From an uncultured Eubacteriales bacterium (GTDB lineage Bacteria; Bacillota; Clostridia; Oscillospirales; Acutalibacteraceae): a DNA stretch of 8,210 nt. Both the position numbers and the translations under genes were made by a program. The stretch spans positions 1 to 8,210 of the forward strand of contig CAKTXU010000064.1 of assembly GCA_934630995.1 (NCBI GenBank). The letters run 5' to 3'. Positions 4,947 to 8,210 of this stretch are shown here, one piece after another (position 1 is the stretch's first letter; every line of letters starts with the position of its first letter). The notes under the pieces were generated by a model that was given only the letters and a program-made list of their open reading frames with translations, searched no databases and was not told the origin of the DNA.

Positions 4947-7280
4947 ATGAAGAAAAAATGGTTGGCGGTACTGGCGGCGATGGTGTTTGGGTTTACAATG
5001 TGCAGCCTCCCATCCGGCGCGAAGCCGGAGGAGGAGAAAACACGGATTTGCGCGGCAACCCTAGAGGACGATTTCGCGGAGGATACGGTTATCGTAGTGT
5101 TAAAGCAGGCCTATGGGAGGATAAATAAAAAGCATACGAAAAATGCGTTTCCTGGTCTCCAACTGCGCGAAATCGAGGATTTGACCTATATCGAAGGTAA
5201 CCCCGATGAAAAGGAATATCTCAATCAGGAGGATTTCCACCAAATCTTGAAGCTTACCCTGAAAAAGTCGGGGAAGGACGAGGTGCTCAAGGCCATTAAA
5301 AAGCTGGAAAAGCAGCCGGAAGTGCTCAGCGCGGAGCCGGGTTATCGGTATAGGTTTTCAAACATAGAGGAAATGGAAACCGCCGCAGCCGGAAATGTCC
5401 CCTCCTATACCAATCAGTGGGCGTTAACACAGATAAATGCCACCCAGGCTTGGGGACTTACCACTGGAACGCAAAGCGTCAAGGTGGGGGTTATTGACTC
5501 GGGAATCAGCAGCCATCCGGATTTGAATGCTAATTTGGCTGCAGGTTGGGATTTTTATGGAAATACAAGCGATGCTACGGATTACCATAAAAATTCTCAT
5601 GGAACCCATGTGGCAGGAATTATTGGAGCCACAGGAGCCGTATCGGGTGGGGTTATCGGTATCTGCCCAAATGTGACATTGGTTCCTATGAGGGTTATGA
5701 ATCCAAGTGACAGTTCTCTTGATGAACCAGGTTATTATATATATGCTATTGTTGCTGCCATTACCTATTCAATTAATAACAATATTCCAATAATAAACTG
5801 TAGCTTCGGGTCATTGGGAGAAAGTGGTTCTATGGAGTACGAAATGGCCAATTATTCTGGCCTTATCGTTTGTTCGGCGGGAAACGATGGGAAAGATACA
5901 GACGTGGAACACTATAGCCCTGCAGGTGCTAATTTAGATAATATCATATCGGTGGCAAACAGCAAATCAGATGATGAACTATCATACAGTTCCAACAGGG
6001 GTGTAGTGACGGTGGATTTGGCTGCGCCAGGGTCTGAAATACGTAGTACAGTTAAGGGGAATGGATATGCAATGATGAGCGGAACCTCGATGGCGGCACC
6101 ATATGTAGCCGGGGTTGCAGCTCTCATCAAAAGCGTCCGCCCGGACCTGACCTCCACACAAATCAAGAGCTGTATCCTGGAAGGTGTGGATCCTATATCC
6201 GCGCTGCAAGGCGAGGTGCTGACAGGAGGCCGGCTGAATGCGTACAATGCCGTAAGCAACGCGTTGGCGCTGAGCAAAAATACAACCCTGTCGGGAGACT
6301 TCAATGGGGACGGCAAGCCGGATTTGCTGCTGGTATCGGGACTGCCGGATGTCTCCATCGAAATGCATGTGAGGCTCAACGGACAATCCTCCTACACTAC
6401 CTGGAAGCATGTGGGCGCCTATGCCTACGATAACATTATCGGCCGAATCGCGGTGGGGGATTTCAACGGAGACGGCAAGGACGATGTGGCTTTTATGTAT
6501 GACAATGGCAGTGCATCTATGGAAATTCATGTTTTCACATCAACTGGATACAGTTTTAATAATTGGTCGAAATGGACAGGCGCGCCGGAAGGATATTACG
6601 ATGCCAACAAAGTCACCGGCCGTTTCGCCGCCGGAGATGTGGACGGGGATGGCAAAGATGATATTGTTGCCATGTACGATTATGGAAACGCAGCAATGAA
6701 AATGCATACGTTTAGATCATATGGTAATCGCTTTTCAGCGTCTGGAGAAATTTGGTATACGGTAGGTACTGGTATATTCGATGCTACTAGAGTGACAGAA
6801 CGATTTATTCTAGGAGACTTCAATGGAGATGGCAAGGATGATGTGGCTTGTATGTACGACTATGGTAACGCCAAGGAAACCATATTTGTAGCTAAATCGA
6901 CAGGCACATCGTTTAGTGGATTGGTATCCTGGCAAAGTTTACCTGCGGGTTCCTTTGATGTAAAGGCGGTGTCCAACCGTTTTGTTGCAGGTGATTTTAA
7001 CGGCGATGGTAAAGACGATGTGGCATGTATGTATGACTACGGAAATGCAAAAATGGCTATTCATAATTTTATCTCAACTGGAACAGCATTCGACCGTGTT
7101 ACGGCCTATAACGCCGGAGAAGGTACGTTTGCCGCTACAAATGCAACGAGTTTAGCTTCTGGTGATTTTAATAATGACGGCAAGGATGATTTAATGGCAG
7201 TATATCTTTATCCATCTGGAGCATATCCGCTTCTATTTCGTTCATTAGGTACAACCTATGACCGTTTTATTGAATGGTAA
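4947..7280 (+). CDS. Secreted S8 subtilisin-like protease with six FG-GAP/VCBS repeats
   Basis: The 777-residue product begins with a signal peptide (MKKK, then a hydrophobic run to about residue 21; likely signal peptidase I cleavage after SGA at 23-25). A charged segment of about 26-140 is the expected inhibitory prodomain/chaperone. The S8 catalytic domain (about 155-440) is complete: Asp-184 in VIDSG, His-218 in HGTHVAG, oxyanion Asn-313 in SAGNDG and Ser-381 in GTSMAAP. Six repeats follow, each with a D-x-N/D-x-D-G-x-x-D calcium loop starting at Asp 451, 505, 564, 624, 683 and 740, spaced 54-60 residues, predicting a beta-propeller-like module to the very C-terminus. There is no sortase motif, SLH domain or membrane anchor, so it should be released or bind through the propeller. 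The ATG at 4947 is preferred over GTG at 4938, which overlaps the AAAAGGAG ribosome binding site. GC content varies sharply inside the gene (AT-rich near 5680-5800 and 6480-6560, GC-rich near 6090-6300 and 6420-6475), unlike nrdJ. Substrate is unknown. Confidence 0.95.
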   Translation: MKKKWLAVLAAMVFGFTMCSLPSGAKPEEEKTRICAATLEDDFAEDTVIVVLKQAYGRINKKHTKNAFPGLQLREIEDLTYIEGNPDEKEYLNQEDFHQILKLTLKKSGKDEVLKAIKKLEKQPEVLSAEPGYRYRFSNIEEMETAAAGNVPSYTNQWALTQINATQAWGLTTGTQSVKVGVIDSGISSHPDLNANLAAGWDFYGNTSDATDYHKNSHGTHVAGIIGATGAVSGGVIGICPNVTLVPMRVMNPSDSSLDEPGYYIYAIVAAITYSINNNIPIINCSFGSLGESGSMEYEMANYSGLIVCSAGNDGKDTDVEHYSPAGANLDNIISVANSKSDDELSYSSNRGVVTVDLAAPGSEIRSTVKGNGYAMMSGTSMAAPYVAGVAALIKSVRPDLTSTQIKSCILEGVDPISALQGEVLTGGRLNAYNAVSNALALSKNTTLSGDFNGDGKPDLLLVSGLPDVSIEMHVRLNGQSSYTTWKHVGAYAYDNIIGRIAVGDFNGDGKDDVAFMYDNGSASMEIHVFTSTGYSFNNWSKWTGAPEGYYDANKVTGRFAAGDVDGDGKDDIVAMYDYGNAAMKMHTFRSYGNRFSASGEIWYTVGTGIFDATRVTERFILGDFNGDGKDDVACMYDYGNAKETIFVAKSTGTSFSGLVSWQSLPAGSFDVKAVSNRFVAGDFNGDGKDDVACMYDYGNAKMAIHNFISTGTAFDRVTAYNAGEGTFAATNATSLASGDFNNDGKDDLMAVYLYPSGAYPLLFRSLGTTYDRFIEW
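6288..7190 (+). repeat. Six tandem FG-GAP-type coding repeats
   Basis: Six in-frame units of roughly 54-60 codons each carry a GDFNGDGKDD-like calcium loop followed in most units by a V-A-x-M-Y-D-Y-G-N-A segment. Units four and five are identical over 21 residues from the loop but differ at the DNA level in 15 of 21 codons, all synonymously. The last loop (GDFNNDGKDD) is followed by a diverged tail without MYDYGNA. Confidence 0.9.
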
Positions 7281-7297
7281 CCTCAACACAATATATG

Positions 7298-7331
7298 GCG
7301 GGGCCTGCCGGAATAAACCGGCAGGCCCCGC
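7298..7331 (+). terminator. GC-rich hairpin after the protease gene
   Basis: GCGGGGCCTGCCGG (7298-7311) pairs perfectly with 7318-7331 around the loop AATAAA, starting 18 bases past the stop codon. The stem is strong but the downstream sequence TCGTTATAG is a poor U tract, so termination may be inefficient or the hairpin may mainly stabilise the 3' end. Confidence 0.65.
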
Positions 7332-7703
7332 TCGTTATAGGAGCCTCCCCGGCTGTGCGGGTGGTTCCGGGAAAGCTTAAGCGTTCCAAAGAAAAAAGAA
7401 GAAACAGGAGGCGGACGAAAAAGGAAGCAAAAAGAGGAAAGTGAGAAGGAGGCAACAATGCGGAGGCTGTGATGCGGCGCATTGAAGCCGTGCAGCGCCC
7501 CTCTCTTTTAGAAAACCCGAAGAGATAGAAACCGTTTGGTTCGAGAGAGGGGAAGGGGAGAGCGCTGTGTGGCGAGCGTCGGCTGATTCACACACCCTTA
7601 GGTGTTGCCGGTACCAGAGCTTTTCAGGCCTTTTCTGTAAAGCCACCGCCTGTGCCGGTGGATAGTTGCGCTACCTGAAAATTTTTATATAACCACACAC
7701 TTA
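7332..7703. other. Gene-free, structured region between the protease and its remnant
   Basis: No reading frame looks protein-like; the longest, on the minus strand, translates to low-complexity Phe/Ser/Leu sequence opposite a purine tract. The region holds an 18-base imperfect palindrome at 7370-7387, a long purine-rich tract at about 7386-7455 (a GGAGG at 7447-7451 precedes only a four-codon frame), a stem formed by CCCCTCTCT (7498-7506) with AGAGAGGGG (7544-7552), and the fold annotated at 7590-7690. Confidence 0.6.
7590..7690 (+). other. Compact nested inverted repeats, possible structured RNA or element end
   Basis: A small hairpin ACACC-CTTA-GGTGT (7592-7605) is followed by an outer stem TTTTCAGG (7621-7628) with CCTGAAAA (7674-7681) enclosing the hairpin CCACCG (7643-7648) with CGGTGG (7656-7661). 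An alternative hairpin, GGC-C-TTT (7627-7633) with AAAGCC (7639-7644), uses bases of both, so the two folds exclude each other. TTTTT follows at 7682-7686. Possible identities are an attenuator, a small RNA or a decayed transposon end; no known family is assigned. Confidence 0.35.
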
Positions 7704-7971
7704 ACATCTGTTTGTTGGGATGTTACTATGGTTCCGATGAGTGTCAATGTCACCGGTACAACACGTGTTGATGAACAAGCAGTGATGGATGCAATAAATG
7801 ATGCCACGAATCAAGGTATTCCGATAGTAAACGGCAGCTTCATAATGGGCCCTTACAGTTCATGCGAAGCGGAACGGTTCAACCGCCTTTACTGATTGGA
7901 AGCGGGTGGATCATGATTGCTATGATACTATAGCCGGCCGAATCGCCGTGGGAGATTTCCACCGGGACGGC
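7704..7971 (+). pseudogene. Decayed fragment of a second S8/FG-GAP protease gene
   Basis: Two pieces resemble the intact upstream protease. In one frame, 7704-7850 encodes DVTMVPMSV ... VDE ... NQGIPIVNGSF, aligning with NVTLVPMRV ... LDE ... NNNIPIINCSF of the catalytic domain. In the next frame, 7858-7971 encodes VHAKRNGSTAFTDWKR followed by YDTIAGRIAVGDFHRDG, aligning with MHVRLNGQSSYTTWKH and YDNIIGRIAVGDFNGDG of the second FG-GAP unit. Between these points the intact gene has about 180 more codons, including catalytic Ser-381 and the first calcium loop; the remnant also lacks the signal peptide, prodomain, Asp and His. The first frame stops at TGA 7893, the second at TAG about 35 bases past the loop. 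The loop carries His-Arg where the intact copy has Asn-Gly. Over 48 aligned bases around GRIAVGDF the DNA differs at 10, so this is a diverged paralogue and not a recent copy. Confidence 0.85.
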
Positions 7972-8010
7972 ATTCCCGTCATGGGTTTATTGGTAATTTG
8001 TCTATAGACC

Positions 8011-8047
8011 GGGTGTGTTTTAAAATGCAAGATATTGCAACGCACCC
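8011..8047. repeat. Hairpin of the GGGYG-TTGCAAC family
   Basis: GGGTGTGTT (8011-8019) pairs with AACGCACCC (8039-8047) with one G/T wobble, with a few weaker A/T pairs inside. Its right arm and flank (TTGCAACGC, then C-rich, then GAAAAACCG) repeat almost exactly the sequence at 1244-1265 beside the nrdJ terminator. Confidence 0.55.
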
Positions 8048-8123
8048 CTGAAAAACCGCTTGCGGGCCACACTTCATGGCCCGCAAGCGGTTTTTCCCAG
8101 TCTCTGCGATTTTGCAACACCCC
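8031..8123. repeat. Short direct repeats flanking the 8051-8095 terminator
   Basis: GATATTGCAACGCACCCC (8031-8048) and GATTTTGCAACACCCC (8108-8123) are near-identical direct repeats on either side of the terminator, differing by one substitution and a two-base gap. They could be the arms of nested hairpins or traces of an inserted small element. Confidence 0.45.
8051..8095. terminator. 18-bp perfect bidirectional terminator
   Basis: AAAAACCGCTTGCGGGCC (8051-8068) pairs perfectly with 8078-8095 around the loop ACACTTCAT, with A5 and T5 outer ends so that a U run follows in either direction. It separates the protease remnant from whatever lies right of the window. Confidence 0.85.
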
Positions 8124-8210
8124 GTTGTTTTATCGTCTCTATTCGGGCTATAGGAGCAGGAATACGGCGATGCGATTCAGACGGAATAAAACCGGGCCGC
8201 GGACGATACA
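8124..8210. other. Right edge, no supported gene
   Basis: Two partial genes are possible and conflict. On the plus strand ATG at 8170 opens a basic frame (MRFRRNKTGPRTI) to the edge, with AGGAG at 8152-8156 but a long 13-base spacing. On the minus strand a frame enters from the edge and ends at TAG 8150-8148 after 20 codons. Neither is long enough to support. Confidence 0.3.

Noticed and set aside
6409..6699. Overlapping plus-strand frame inside the protease repeats
   Set aside because: It is an out-of-frame shadow of the repeat-coding sequence with no ribosome binding site.
7498..7552. tRNA-like segment with GGTTCGA and a 9-bp closing stem
   Set aside because: At 55 bases it is too short, there are no D or anticodon arms, and no CCA-type 3' end geometry; it is an ordinary stem with a large loop.
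7377..7646. 89-codon minus-strand frame after the protease
   Set aside because: Its Phe/Leu/Ser-rich end is simply the complement of a purine tract, it overlaps the structured region, and it has no recognisable domain.
7606..7681. Cyclic-di-GMP-I riboswitch upstream of the protease remnant
   Set aside because: Only scattered bases match; the first aptamer hairpin with GGCAAACC and GGGACGCAAAG is missing, and the remnant downstream lacks its own gene start.

Overview
The window looks like a chromosomal segment of a GC-rich anaerobic Clostridia-type Firmicute, probably of the Oscillospiraceae kind. This is inferred from the adenosylcobalamin-dependent ribonucleotide reductase with tandem NrdR boxes, strong AGGAG-type ribosome binding sites, hairpin-rich intergenic DNA and a secreted subtilase. 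No database could be searched, so the taxonomic guess is an inference.

Layout. Positions 1-370 hold no convincing gene, only three or four strong hairpins. Two genes follow on the minus strand: a 266-residue nucleotidyltransferase of the antibiotic-modifying type (371-1171) and, upstream of it in transcription order, the 756-residue class II ribonucleotide reductase nrdJ (1347-3617). A terminator hairpin with a T6 tail (1215-1253) separates them. The nrdJ control region (3618-3800) is unusually readable. It has a near-perfect sigma-70 promoter (TTGACA, 17 bp, TACAAT) whose -10 lies inside one of two NrdR-like boxes spaced 31 bp start to start, which is the spacing known for NrdR repression. 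A divergent, unrecognised gene (3946-4683, plus) follows and ends in a 23-bp perfect bidirectional terminator.

After a very AT-rich leader comes a large secreted protease gene (4947-7280, plus). It encodes a signal peptide, a prodomain, a complete S8 catalytic domain (D184, H218, N313, S381) and six FG-GAP/VCBS-type calcium-binding repeats of about 59 residues that run to the C-terminus. Positions 7281-7703 hold no gene but do hold several hairpins and a compact RNA-like fold. Positions 7704-7971 are a decayed fragment of a second, related protease gene: part of an S8 domain fused out of frame to an FG-GAP blade, with about 180 codons missing between them. The right end (8011-8123) has stacked terminator-like hairpins flanked by a short direct repeat that resembles the nrdJ terminator.

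The genes do not form one pathway. nrdJ is housekeeping DNA-precursor synthesis under NrdR control, the nucleotidyltransferase is accessory, and the protease plus its broken relative look like a locus of paralogous secreted subtilases undergoing duplication, recombination and decay. I see no phage, CRISPR, tRNA, rRNA or intact insertion sequence.
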